Assembly (NCBI GenBank): GCA_934511165.1
Contig: CAKSWA010000017.1
Location: 1 to 43,330 of the forward strand
Direction of reading: 5' to 3'
Length of the DNA: 43,330 nucleotides
DNA from: an uncultured Oscillospiraceae bacterium
Lineage (GTDB): Bacteria > Bacillota > Clostridia > Oscillospirales > Oscillospiraceae
The position numbers and the translations under genes were made by a program. The notes under the pieces were generated by a model, which ran no database searches, was not told the origin of the DNA, and was given only the letters and a program-made list of their open reading frames with translations. Below are positions 1 through 8,974 of this stretch, piece by piece; the stretch's first letter is position 1, and each line of letters begins with the position of its first letter.

Positions 1-729
1 GAGCTTGTGGTGCGCGACATCAAGGTGCGCTACCGCCATTCCGCGCTGGGGCTCGTGTGGACGGTGCTCAACCCGCTTTTGATGATGGTCGTCATCACGA
101 TCGTCTTTTCCACGCTCTTCAAGCAGAACATCCCGAATTTCCCGATCTACTATCTTTCGGGCTCGCTCATTTTCGCGTTCAATTCGGAATCGACGACGAC
201 CGCGCTCAGCTCCATCTATTCCAACTCCTCGCTCATCAAGAAGGTCTATATCCCGAAATACCTCTTCCCGCTCTCCAATGTGCTCTCGGGGCTTGTGAAT
301 CTCGGGTTTTCGCTCATTGCGATGTTCATCGTGATGCTCATCACCGGCGCGCCGTTCCACGCGACGCTCCTGCTGCTCCCGATCCCCATTTTCTATACGT
401 TCCTCTTCTCCGCCGGGCTCGGCATTCTGCTCTCGGCAATCACAGTGTTCTTCCGCGATATCGCGCATTTCTACAGCGTATTCATTCTCGCGTGGACATA
501 CTTTACCCCCATCTTCTACCCCGTGGAGATACTGCCGGACGCCGTGATGAAGCTCATGCAGCTCAACCCGATGTACCATCTCGTCACCTACATGCGCTCC
601 ATCGTGCTCTACGGCGTGTTCCCCAGTCTGAAGGAAAACCTTCTCTGCCTGTGTCTGGGGCTTTTGATGCTCGCGCTGGGGCTTTTCGTATTTTATAAAA
701 AGCAGGACAAGTTCGTCCTGTATGTCTGA
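1..729 (+). CDS. Polysaccharide ABC transporter permease, 5' end cut by window
   Basis: This is the membrane subunit of an ABC-2 type exporter that moves lipid-linked polysaccharide or teichoic acid across the membrane (Wzm/TagG/KpsM group). The frame is open from base 1. The first visible residues (RDIKVRYRHSALGLVW, then NPLL) match what normally lies a few dozen residues from the family N-terminus, so only a short start is missing and the GTG at 7 is not the true start. About six hydrophobic segments are visible, with a polar loop (SIYSNSSLIKKVYIPKYLFP) between the second and third, as in ABC-2 permeases. The stop (727-729) lies 13 nt before the start chosen for the ATPase gene, its obvious partner. 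The family call is firm; the substrate is inferred from the downstream glycosyltransferases. Confidence 0.9.
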   Translation, partial: ELVVRDIKVRYRHSALGLVWTVLNPLLMMVVITIVFSTLFKQNIPNFPIYYLSGSLIFAFNSESTTTALSSIYSNSSLIKKVYIPKYLFPLSNVLSGLVNLGFSLIAMFIVMLITGAPFHATLLLLPIPIFYTFLFSAGLGILLSAITVFFRDIAHFYSVFILAWTYFTPIFYPVEILPDAVMKLMQLNPMYHLVTYMRSIVLYGVFPSLKENLLCLCLGLLMLALGLFVFYKKQDKFVLYV

Positions 730-742
730 GCGGAGGTGCGCC

Positions 743-1471
743 ATGGGCAGCGTTATTAAAGTCAACGATGTTTCGATGATGTTCAATCTCAGCTCGGAGA
801 AGATCGACAGCATCAAGGAATATTTCATCAAGGCCGTGCGCCGGGAGCTCCATTTTCAGGAGTTCTGGGCACTGCGGGACATATCGTTCACGCTTGAAAA
901 GGGCGATTCTCTCGGCATCGTCGGGCTGAACGGCTCCGGCAAGAGCACGCTTTTGAAAATCGTCTCCGGCATTTTGAAGCCGACCAAGGGCACGGTGGAG
1001 ACCTGCGGGAGCATCGCTCCCCTCATCGAGCTGGGCGCGGGCTTTGACGCCAACCTTTCCGCGCGCGAGAACATCTATCTCAACGGCGCGATCCTTGGCT
1101 ACAGCCGCGCGTATATGTCCGAGCGGTTCGACGAGATCATCGAGTTTGCCGAATTGCAGGACTTTGTGGACACCGCCGTGAAGAACTATTCCTCCGGCAT
1201 GGTGGCCCGCCTCGGCTTTGCCATTGCGACGATGAACGTGCCGGATATCCTCATCATTGACGAAATTCTCGCCGTCGGCGACTACAAATTCCAAGAAAAG
1301 AGCTTTGCGCGCATGCAGGAGATGATCGCCTCCGGCGCGACGGTCGTTTTCGTCTCCCACTCGATCGAGCAGGTGCAGAAGATCTGCAAAAAAGCGCTCT
1401 GGCTCGAGCACGGCCATATGCGCATGCTCGGCGACGCGGACGCCGTGTGCGGGGAGTATATGCGTTCATGA
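743..1471 (+). CDS. Polysaccharide/teichoic acid ABC transporter ATP-binding protein
   Basis: This is the ATPase that powers the permease encoded just upstream (TagH/Wzt/KpsT group). The 242-residue protein shows Walker A GLNGSGKST at 61-69 (K67), signature YSSGM at 149-153, and Walker B ILIIDE with D173 and E174, followed by an H-loop region VFVSHS. It ends soon after the nucleotide-binding domain, so it lacks the C-terminal glycan-binding domain of long Wzt proteins such as those for E. coli O8/O9a. By analogy with short forms, it would export without reading a modified chain end. An ATG at 722 overlaps the permease gene, but GGAGG at 732-736 sits 6 nt before the ATG at 743, so 743 is preferred. 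The stop overlaps the next start (ATGA). Confidence 0.93.
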   Translation: MGSVIKVNDVSMMFNLSSEKIDSIKEYFIKAVRRELHFQEFWALRDISFTLEKGDSLGIVGLNGSGKSTLLKIVSGILKPTKGTVETCGSIAPLIELGAGFDANLSARENIYLNGAILGYSRAYMSERFDEIIEFAELQDFVDTAVKNYSSGMVARLGFAIATMNVPDILIIDEILAVGDYKFQEKSFARMQEMIASGATVVFVSHSIEQVQKICKKALWLEHGHMRMLGDADAVCGEYMRS

Positions 1472-3726
1472 GCACCACCGCACCGAAGAAAAAGCGCGTC
1501 CTTTTTATCATCAACCAGTTTTTCAAGGGCGGCGCGGAAACCGCGCTCGTGAATCTGCTGCGCACGATGGATGCCTCGCGCTTTGATGTCGATCTCCTCA
1601 TCTTTGATATGATCGACCTGCCGGGCAGTCTCTCCCTCATCCCGGAGATCCCGGCGTGGGTACACGTTATCAACGTGGCCGAAAACGAAAAGAAGGCCGC
1701 GTTCGTGAAAAAAGCGGTCTTCAAGCTGGAGCGGAAACTCACCGGCACGCAGCCGTTCCGGCGCGGCGCCATCCGCTATCTGCAAGGCCAATATTACGAC
1801 GCCGCCATCTCCTACGGCGAGTGGTTTTCGAGCGCGCTCTGCGCGCGCTATGCCGCGGCGCGGCGCAAGTACGTATGGATTCATGCGGACATGGACAAGG
1901 CCGCCTTCCTCCACCCGGACATTCTGCGCTTTGAAGCGCAGTTTGACGGCTTTCTCTTCGCCTCCCGCCATTCGATGGAGGGCGCGATAAAGAAATATCC
2001 GCAGCTTGCCTCCCGCTCTCTGGTTATCCCGAACCGCGTGGACGGTGAGAAGATACTCGCCATGAGCGAAGAAACGCTGCCCATTCCCCTGCCGGAGGAC
2101 GGTCTGCCGCTGCTCGTGACGGTTGCAAACATCCGCGAGGAGAAAAACCATTTGCGGCAGGTCGAGGCGATGCAGCAGCTCTTTTCCGAGGGGCTGCGGT
2201 TTCGCTGGGTGAACATCGGCTCGCTCGCAAACGCTCCGCTCGTGGAAAAGCTCCGGCTTGCGGTGCGGGATGCGGGTCTTGAAGACTATTTCACGCTGAC
2301 CGGCCCGCTCGACAACCCCTACGGCGTGATGCGCCGCGCCGACGCCGTGTGCGTCCTCTCCGACCATGAATCGTGGTCGATGGTCATCACGGAAGCAAAG
2401 GCGCTCGGCGTGCCGGTCATTGCCACGCGCACCTCCGGCGCGCTCGAACAGATCGAAGACGGCAAAAACGGCGTCCTCTGCGGCTTTTCCGATGAAGAGA
2501 TCGCCGAAAGTCTCCGCGCCTTTCTCACCGGCGGCGCGGCGGAGACGATGCGCCGGAAAAAGGAAACACATACCGCCGCCGGCGCGGCGGGGACGCTGGA
2601 AACACTGTTGGAAAACGAAACGAAAAAAGTTCTCTATGTATTCGACGATATAAACTACACGAGCGGCGCACGTGCCGCGGCGCTCGCGCAGGCGCGCGCC
2701 GTGTCCGGCGTGGCAGAGGTCTGGATCTATTCCGCCGAGCCGTGCCGGGACGCCGCGCTCAAAAGGGAGTTCCATTTTCTGGAAACGCCCGGCAGCAGTG
2801 CGCTGCGGCTGCTCACACGGCCAACGCGGCAGGTGCTGCGCGACGGGAGCGTATCCCGCGCCGGAAAGCTTCTCCGGCTCGCCTACGCGGTGAGCGCGCA
2901 CATTGGGCTCGAATCCGTTCTGCCGAAGGCGCTGCTGCGGCGGAACATGACCGCAGCCTTTGAGGGGTTCGACACGATCTTTGTTGTGAGCGAGGCCTCC
3001 AAAATGCGCGAGTTCGTCTCGCGCTGCCGCCATCCGGGAAAAATTCAATGGATCCACACGGACTACGCCGCCTGGCGGGAGCTGAACGAGTGGACGCGCG
3101 CCGTAACGAAAAATGACGCGAAGCTCTACCGCCGGTTTGACACGATCGTCTGTCTCAACAAGTCGCTGCGGGAAAAGTTTCTTACCGTCTATCCGCAGTT
3201 TGCGGAGAAAACGATCGCCGTGCCGAACCCGGTGTTCCGCGCGGAGATACGCGAGCGCGCCAAAGCGCCGCTCACGGTGCCGGTGGACGAGAGCGTCTGC
3301 AATCTCATCACCATCGGGCGGCTCGAGCGCGAAAAGCGCTACGACCGGCTGCTCGATATCGCCGCAGAGCTGCAAAAGCGCGGCTTTGCGTTCCGCTGGT
3401 ACTTTGCCGGCGACGGCCCGCTGCGCGAAGAGATCGAGCGGCAGCTCACCGAACGCGGCCTTTCCGGCTGCGTGACGCTGACCGGGTACATGGAAAACCC
3501 CTGTCCTCTGCTCGTGCGGTGCCGTGCGCTTGTGCTCTTTTCCGAGTATGAGGGCACGCCGGTCACCATCGACGAGGCCAAGGCGCTCGGCGTGCCGGTG
3601 ATTGCCAACGATGTTGGCGGCGTGCGGGAGATGCTGGATGAATCTTCCGGCGATTTCTGCGCACAGGATACGAACGATTACCTGCGCATTCTCGTCAAAG
3701 AAATATCAACTTTCATGGAGAGATAA
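1468..3726 (+). CDS. Tandem GT4-GT4 glycosyltransferase
   Basis: A 752-residue cytoplasmic protein made of two complete GT-B glycosyltransferases in one chain. Domain 1 (about 8-370) opens with VLFIINQFFKGGAE and carries the GT4 EX7E pair at E301 and E309 in HESWSMVITEAKA. Domain 2 (about 390-752) reopens with VLYVFDDINYTSGA and has its own pair at E695 and E703 in YEGTPVTIDEAKA. Both keep the GVPVIA segment after the second Glu, so both look active, and the enzyme probably adds two sugars, or two residues in alternation. An in-frame GTG at 1447 exists, but the ATG at 1468, overlapping the ATPase stop, is the usual coupled arrangement. Base composition is like the upstream ABC genes. Donor and acceptor cannot be read from sequence. 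Confidence 0.88.
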   Translation: MSTTAPKKKRVLFIINQFFKGGAETALVNLLRTMDASRFDVDLLIFDMIDLPGSLSLIPEIPAWVHVINVAENEKKAAFVKKAVFKLERKLTGTQPFRRGAIRYLQGQYYDAAISYGEWFSSALCARYAAARRKYVWIHADMDKAAFLHPDILRFEAQFDGFLFASRHSMEGAIKKYPQLASRSLVIPNRVDGEKILAMSEETLPIPLPEDGLPLLVTVANIREEKNHLRQVEAMQQLFSEGLRFRWVNIGSLANAPLVEKLRLAVRDAGLEDYFTLTGPLDNPYGVMRRADAVCVLSDHESWSMVITEAKALGVPVIATRTSGALEQIEDGKNGVLCGFSDEEIAESLRAFLTGGAAETMRRKKETHTAAGAAGTLETLLENETKKVLYVFDDINYTSGARAAALAQARAVSGVAEVWIYSAEPCRDAALKREFHFLETPGSSALRLLTRPTRQVLRDGSVSRAGKLLRLAYAVSAHIGLESVLPKALLRRNMTAAFEGFDTIFVVSEASKMREFVSRCRHPGKIQWIHTDYAAWRELNEWTRAVTKNDAKLYRRFDTIVCLNKSLREKFLTVYPQFAEKTIAVPNPVFRAEIRERAKAPLTVPVDESVCNLITIGRLEREKRYDRLLDIAAELQKRGFAFRWYFAGDGPLREEIERQLTERGLSGCVTLTGYMENPCPLLVRCRALVLFSEYEGTPVTIDEAKALGVPVIANDVGGVREMLDESSGDFCAQDTNDYLRILVKEISTFMER

Positions 3727-3732
3727 ATAAAA

Positions 3733-4923
3733 ATGATTGAACGTTTGGATTTTGGAAAGGAAACTCTCTATAACGCCACCGAGGCTACAATCCATCTTTC
3801 CCGATATCTTATGGCCAAGCCGTATGTGGCCGGGAAGCGAGTGCTGGATGTTGCCTGCGGCGAAGGATACGGCAGCTATCTGATGAGTCTTTGGGGCGCA
3901 AAGTCTGTGTGCGGCGTGGATGTTGATGCGCCGACCGTTGAAAACGCCGCCGTCATGTTCAAAAATGACGGTCTGGAGTATCTGTGCTGCAACGCTGAAT
4001 CGCTCCCGTTCCCAGACTACAGCTTTGACGTTATTGCTTCGTTTGAAACGATTGAGCATTTGGAGCATCCGGAAGAATTTCTCACCGAACTCCGCCGGGT
4101 TCTGAAGCCGGGCGGCACCATTCTTCTCTCCTGCCCCAACGATTATTACTATTATGAGAACGCTCCCGTGGACAATCCGTTCCACAAGCGCAAATATCAT
4201 TTTTACGATTTCAAAGAGCTTTCGGAAAAATATCTTGGCAAAGCCTCGCATTATTATCTCGGCTTTGCCGCGGACGGTTTCGTTACGATTCCGCTGGAAG
4301 ATGCCACGCTGCCGGAAGAACACGCCGCACCGGATACCATGCTGGAAATGTTCCAGTATCGCCGTTCAGATAACGCCGCCCTTCTCAAGCAGCAGCGTCT
4401 TATGAACTACTGGAACTGCAACTATTACATCGGTCTTTGGAGCGGGAATCCAACCGCCGCAAGTCCCTCGTCCGCCATATATCCGAGAGAAACTTTTGTC
4501 AAACTTGAGGATACCGATTTGTCCATCTATCACGATCTCCGCACGCGTATGGACGCTCTCATCAATGCCGAGAAAGCCGCAGCCGCCGCAATGGACGAGT
4601 TGAAAGAGCTTCGCGAAAAGAACGGGCAGCTGGAAGATACAATCGCCCGGCAGCAAGCCGAGTTGGAAGCGCAAAAGGAGCTTCTGCCGGAAACGAAGCG
4701 CTTGGAAATTGAAAACGACCGGCTTCGGATGATGCTGGAGCTTGCCGCGAAGGAAAACGCTGCAATGTATCAGTATCGAAACGTACATATCGGCGGCGAG
4801 CTTACAAGACAGCTGGAATACTACCGCAGCGAATGTGACCGGTATGAAAACTCCACCTGTTGGAAGATCACAAAGCCGATACGCATCATCTTGGATTTCC
4901 TGAAAAAAATCTTTCGGAGATAA
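3733..4923 (+). CDS. Class I SAM methyltransferase with coiled-coil and amphipathic tail
   Basis: A 396-residue protein. Residues 1-170 form a Methyltransf_11-like domain with the SAM motif VLDVACGEGYG at 37-47, acidic residue D63 after the second strand (VCGVDVD), and LRRVLKPGGTILLSCPN. Residues about 275-345 are rich in Ala, Glu, Lys and Leu and read as a coiled coil. The end (CWKITKPIRIILDFLKKIFRR region, 376-396) resembles the CWxITxP-plus-amphipathic-helix tail seen on many Firmicutes surface-glycan proteins, presumably for membrane attachment. It probably methylates a sugar in the polymer; whether it caps chains is open, because the ATPase lacks the domain that would read a cap. GGAGAG at 3717-3722 precedes the ATG by 10 nt. 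From here the GC content drops compared with the gene before. Confidence 0.85.
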   Translation: MIERLDFGKETLYNATEATIHLSRYLMAKPYVAGKRVLDVACGEGYGSYLMSLWGAKSVCGVDVDAPTVENAAVMFKNDGLEYLCCNAESLPFPDYSFDVIASFETIEHLEHPEEFLTELRRVLKPGGTILLSCPNDYYYYENAPVDNPFHKRKYHFYDFKELSEKYLGKASHYYLGFAADGFVTIPLEDATLPEEHAAPDTMLEMFQYRRSDNAALLKQQRLMNYWNCNYYIGLWSGNPTAASPSSAIYPRETFVKLEDTDLSIYHDLRTRMDALINAEKAAAAAMDELKELREKNGQLEDTIARQQAELEAQKELLPETKRLEIENDRLRMMLELAAKENAAMYQYRNVHIGGELTRQLEYYRSECDRYENSTCWKITKPIRIILDFLKKIFRR

Positions 4924-4934
4924 GGAGTGGAGGC

Positions 4935-6950
4935 ATGGATTTCCCCGCAAATACAACAAACGGTTTCCATGTGGAAGAGCTGAAATACTTTTATGCAAGA
5001 GAGCATAAGATGATCGGCCTCGGCGATTATCGTTCTCCGAATCTGCAGAACATCGGGGAACGCGGCAGCGATCTCACGATTGCCGTTCTTTCCATGAACC
5101 GCTCTTCCCTCACCATTCGGCTGATGGAATCCATCCAGGAGCATTTGCCGGATTTTCGCGGCGAGTTTCTCATCGGCGATAACGGTTCGCATGCAGAGGA
5201 AAAGGAAATGCTCCGCGCGGCTATGAAAATCATGCCGTATGCCTGCCGCATGGTGGAGTTTGACAAAAACTACGGCGTCGCCGGGGGAAGAAACCGGCTG
5301 TTCCGGGAGGTGCGCACCGACTGGATTCTTTCCATGGACAACGACCTTTATTTCGTCGCCGACCCGCTGGATAAAATTCAGAAGGACCTTTGGGCGCTTG
5401 GCTGTCATTTTATGACAATGCCAATTCGTGATGAAGGGAAACAGGGCTGCAGCCTGTATGGCGGCAACCTATATATAGAAAATCTGAACGGTGTCAGCGC
5501 AGGAGGCGGTTCCGCCGTCATTGTTCCCGATATCGAAATGGGCAAAGAATACGCTCCTTTCTTATGCACCTTTCTCTCCGGATGCGCAGGGGTCATACAA
5601 AAAAAGTCCTTCTTTGCACAGGGCGGATTTGACGAAGGTATGTTCGTCGGGTTTGAAGATACGGAATTTTCTCTCCGGCTCTATCAAAGCGGGATGAAAG
5701 TCGGTGCGTGCGGCTTTGCCTGCGTGATCCACGACCACCCAAAGCCGGAAAACCACTCGGATATTCACTATGAAAAGCAGCGTTTTTCCCGCAACTATCT
5801 GAAAGAATCTGCTGAATATTTTGAAAAGAAGCACGGCTTCTCCGTCTGGAATCCGATGGTGGATAACTGGGTCGAGCAGCGGATATCCGAATTGAAGCTG
5901 GAGCCCTCCGCAGGAAGGTCATCTTCCCAGCGCAGAAAAATTGCATTGATCGTTGACCGCCGCGGTTGGGCGCTGGACAACATCGCCGCACAGATCGTCA
6001 AAAATCTGAGCGATTCGTTTGACTTCAAAACGCTTTATCTTTCAGATTTTAATAATCTCGGGCAGCTTCTCATGCTTGCAGACGACTGCCAGATGCTTCA
6101 TTTTCTGTGGCGTCCGCTGGCTTCCTGTTACTACAAAAGCTTTACCCAGAACTATATTTGTCAGCTTGGTATGACTTCCGAGGAATTTTACGAAAAGTAT
6201 GTCAAAGATAAAACGATTTCCGTTGCCGTATACGACCATTTGATGCTTTCCGAATCGGAGACGGACTATCACTATACGCCGGATCTGTTTTCCTCGCCGG
6301 AGAGTCTTGTTACAAAATACTGCGTTTCCAGCCGGAAGTTGCTGGACGTATACAATAGCGACGACCGGATTCTTATGAAGCCCTCCGCGGTTATTTCTGA
6401 CGGCGTGGACACCTCTCTTTTTGTCCCTGCCAACCTGGAACGCTTTCGGGCAGAAAATCTGCAAAACCGGACGATACGCATCGGCTGGGCAGGTAACAGC
6501 CAGTGGGTCGTCGACGATCTCAAGGGCATCAACACGATCATCCGCCCGGCAATCTCCGCTTTGCAGGAAGCCGGATACAACGTTGAGCTCATTACGTCAG
6601 ATCGTCTGAACCGCATGATCCCGCACGATGAAATGCCTGGTTTTTATAACGGGATCGATGTATATGTCTGCGCATCTTCCTGCGAGGGTACGCCAAACCC
6701 GGTGTTGGAAGCCATGGCCTGCGGCGTTCCAGTAGTTAGTACGGATGTCGGTCTTGTTCCGGAGCTTTTCGGAAATAAGCAAAAACACTTTATTCTAAAA
6801 GAGCGCTCTGTTGAGTGTATGGTAGATACGCTGAAAGCGTTACTCGACTCACCAGAGCTCTTTGAGCAGCTGTCGAGGGAGAACCTCTCTCAAATCAAGC
6901 CTTGGGACTGGAAAATCATGACAGACCGCATGCGGGAGTACTTCCAATGA
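4935..6950 (+). CDS. GT2-GT4 bifunctional glycosyltransferase
   Basis: A 671-residue fusion. The N-terminal part (about 45-310) is a GT-A, family 2 fold: TIAVLSMNRSSLTIRLMES, then DNGSHAEE, the metal-binding DxD at D135-N136-D137 (SMDNDLYF), and a downstream FVGFEDTEFSLR segment. The C-terminal part (about 350-671) is GT-B, family 4 type, with the EX7E pair at E584 and E592 in CEGTPNPVLEAMACGVPVV. A similar order occurs in other capsule loci and implies two successive transfers. The ATG at 4935 has GGAGTGGAGG at 4924-4933 directly before it and lies 11 nt after the methyltransferase stop; an earlier in-frame ATG at 4860 lies inside that gene and has no ribosome site. The end overlaps the next start by ATGA. 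Confidence 0.87.
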   Translation: MDFPANTTNGFHVEELKYFYAREHKMIGLGDYRSPNLQNIGERGSDLTIAVLSMNRSSLTIRLMESIQEHLPDFRGEFLIGDNGSHAEEKEMLRAAMKIMPYACRMVEFDKNYGVAGGRNRLFREVRTDWILSMDNDLYFVADPLDKIQKDLWALGCHFMTMPIRDEGKQGCSLYGGNLYIENLNGVSAGGGSAVIVPDIEMGKEYAPFLCTFLSGCAGVIQKKSFFAQGGFDEGMFVGFEDTEFSLRLYQSGMKVGACGFACVIHDHPKPENHSDIHYEKQRFSRNYLKESAEYFEKKHGFSVWNPMVDNWVEQRISELKLEPSAGRSSSQRRKIALIVDRRGWALDNIAAQIVKNLSDSFDFKTLYLSDFNNLGQLLMLADDCQMLHFLWRPLASCYYKSFTQNYICQLGMTSEEFYEKYVKDKTISVAVYDHLMLSESETDYHYTPDLFSSPESLVTKYCVSSRKLLDVYNSDDRILMKPSAVISDGVDTSLFVPANLERFRAENLQNRTIRIGWAGNSQWVVDDLKGINTIIRPAISALQEAGYNVELITSDRLNRMIPHDEMPGFYNGIDVYVCASSCEGTPNPVLEAMACGVPVVSTDVGLVPELFGNKQKHFILKERSVECMVDTLKALLDSPELFEQLSRENLSQIKPWDWKIMTDRMREYFQ

Positions 6951-8974
6951 CAACAAAAGTTTCTTCTGCTTTTAACAAACGGAATGCTCTAACTCTCATC
7001 CCTATTCTGCTCTCCGCGCTTTATCTCACCTTTCTGGTTGACCTCCATACGCTGGAGACCGCGATGCAGCGGGTGTTTATCTTCTGCTATTTTGTGGTCA
7101 TGGGTGTACTGGCGTGCTTTTTGAAGGGCAAATACGCCGAGGGAAAGCCGTTCCCGGCAAAAAGCTGGATTGCCGCGGCGGTGCTCGCCGCTCTGCTCGT
7201 CAGCGCGGGGTGGAATACCTTCCTGCCGCATGTGCGCTTCCCGCTGGAAGATTCTTACATCTATACACTCTGGGAAAAGATTCTCTATACGCTCGGCGCG
7301 TGGTGCGTTGTGTTCTATTTTGCGCAGCTCGCGCTGCCATTCTGGAGTAAGCATATCCGTTGCCGGGACAGCGCCAGCGACCGCGCATTGTCTAACACGC
7401 TGGCAGAAGCTCTCATTGTGTGGACGCTGATGCACTTGTCCGGATTCTCCTCCCGTTTTTTCGACACCCCGTGCCCCAATCCGTTGCTGTATGGACTGCT
7501 GCATTTCATTTTTCTGTTCGTGCTGATTTATCCCTGCAACCGATTTTACGAAAACAGGAATTGCTCCTCAGCACGGCGAGCTTTCGTTATCACAACCGTT
7601 TTTTTTGCTGTCGCGTTTATGCTCCTTCTTGCTGCGTGGCCAGGGAACTATACCTGGGACGACATCTGGATTTTTCAGGAAGCGCAGCATTATAATCTCT
7701 CCCCATGGCAGCATTTTTTCAGTGGGCTATTCCATGTGCTTTGCATGCAGACGCTTCCGATCTCCTGCGGTGTTATCCTCATCCAAATTTATCTGGCCGC
7801 GCTGATCATCGGCTATTCCGTATCGCAGCTGTCGGAGGATTTTTCCCGCACAAAGCGGCCTTTCCTCTGCATTCTTCTGCTTCTTGTAACGCTTTTCCCG
7901 CCGATCCTTACATGGCTGTTTTCCGGGTTTCGGATCGCGCTGTACAGCTTTCTTGAGACACTGCTTCTCACTAAGCTGATCTTGATTTACCGGCGCCGTG
8001 AGAGCATGTCTTTGATAGAATGCCTGAAAATCGTTCTTCTTACGATACTGGTTGCCTCGTGGCGCTCCGAAGGGATATATTATGTTGCTGTGATTGCGGT
8101 ATTCTTTTTCCTTTTTCGAAAAGATATTCTTTCCCGACGGAAAGCCGCAGTATGCTTTGTGCTGATCGCAGTTTCGGTCATCGGTGTCGGGAAAGCCAAC
8201 AGCGCCATGATCGGCAGCAGCAACTATTCCATCACCGCGACCATGTATCCCGCAGTAGAACTCATCCGCTCCGCTGACCCGTCTGAGGATTGCAGCGAGT
8301 TGGACAGCATTAGCCGTGTAATTGACGTAGACGCCGTTATGGAACAGAGTGATGCATCCGCAGAGTCTCTCTACTGGTCAAACGCGCTTGTTAAAAACGG
8401 ATATTCCGAAGAGGATTACAGCGCTTATACTTCCGGTTTTGTCCGGCTGTGTCTGCGGCACCCGCTCACCGTCGCAAACGCCTTATGGCGAAACTTTTTG
8501 GATTCCAGCGGCGTGATCGTAACAAACGGATATACCGCTCAGCGACGGAGCATTGTGTCCGGTAGTGCCCTTTATGAAAGCTCCGCCGGAGATGGCTGGG
8601 CATCGCTCAATGTGCCTCTGAAATCGCCCATCAATATGAGTCTGCGAAACCAGGTCATGCTGTGGCTCGGCTGTATCCGAAATGACGGCACTGTTACTCC
8701 CGCCTATTACTTTTTCTGGAATCTCTGGATTCCGATCTTTCTCGCCGCCGCTGGTCTGGCTGTATCCATTGTGAGAAAGGATTCTGTAATGATTTTGGTT
8801 ATGGTGACGGTGTTCTGCCGGATACCGCTTGTTGCCGCCGCGTCGTCCTCGGCATATATCATGTACTATCTGCCAGCCTATTTACAGATGTACTTTTTCG
8901 GTATCGTCTGTCTCGTTGCCCCAGCTCGCCGGTCATTTTCTGATCCCGAACTGACGGAGGAAAAAGCTTTATGA
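6947..8974 (+). CDS. Polytopic membrane protein, DUF6020-like
   Basis: A 675-residue protein with roughly a dozen hydrophobic segments, arranged as many TM helices in the first 430 residues, a large polar region (about 430-570), then a few more helices. After a long helix it has the motif AAWPGNYTWDDIWIFQEAQ, which mirrors VEWPGGFPPDAVDQFHQA in the protein at 13443; I take both for members of the DUF6020-like family of Firmicutes membrane proteins in glycan loci. A GT-C-type glycosyltransferase or a polymerase/ligase role is possible: the acidic residues after WPG sit where GT-C enzymes carry their catalytic Asp in the first outer loop. This is inference. The ATG at 6947 overlaps the previous stop by ATGA. 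Confidence 0.72.
   Translation: MTTKVSSAFNKRNALTLIPILLSALYLTFLVDLHTLETAMQRVFIFCYFVVMGVLACFLKGKYAEGKPFPAKSWIAAAVLAALLVSAGWNTFLPHVRFPLEDSYIYTLWEKILYTLGAWCVVFYFAQLALPFWSKHIRCRDSASDRALSNTLAEALIVWTLMHLSGFSSRFFDTPCPNPLLYGLLHFIFLFVLIYPCNRFYENRNCSSARRAFVITTVFFAVAFMLLLAAWPGNYTWDDIWIFQEAQHYNLSPWQHFFSGLFHVLCMQTLPISCGVILIQIYLAALIIGYSVSQLSEDFSRTKRPFLCILLLLVTLFPPILTWLFSGFRIALYSFLETLLLTKLILIYRRRESMSLIECLKIVLLTILVASWRSEGIYYVAVIAVFFFLFRKDILSRRKAAVCFVLIAVSVIGVGKANSAMIGSSNYSITATMYPAVELIRSADPSEDCSELDSISRVIDVDAVMEQSDASAESLYWSNALVKNGYSEEDYSAYTSGFVRLCLRHPLTVANALWRNFLDSSGVIVTNGYTAQRRSIVSGSALYESSAGDGWASLNVPLKSPINMSLRNQVMLWLGCIRNDGTVTPAYYFFWNLWIPIFLAAAGLAVSIVRKDSVMILVMVTVFCRIPLVAAASSSAYIMYYLPAYLQMYFFGIVCLVAPARRSFSDPELTEEKAL

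Noticed and set aside
1282..3375. Minus-strand open frame of about 700 codons opposite the double GT4 gene
   Set aside because: It is a codon-bias shadow; both GT4 domains on the plus strand are complete.
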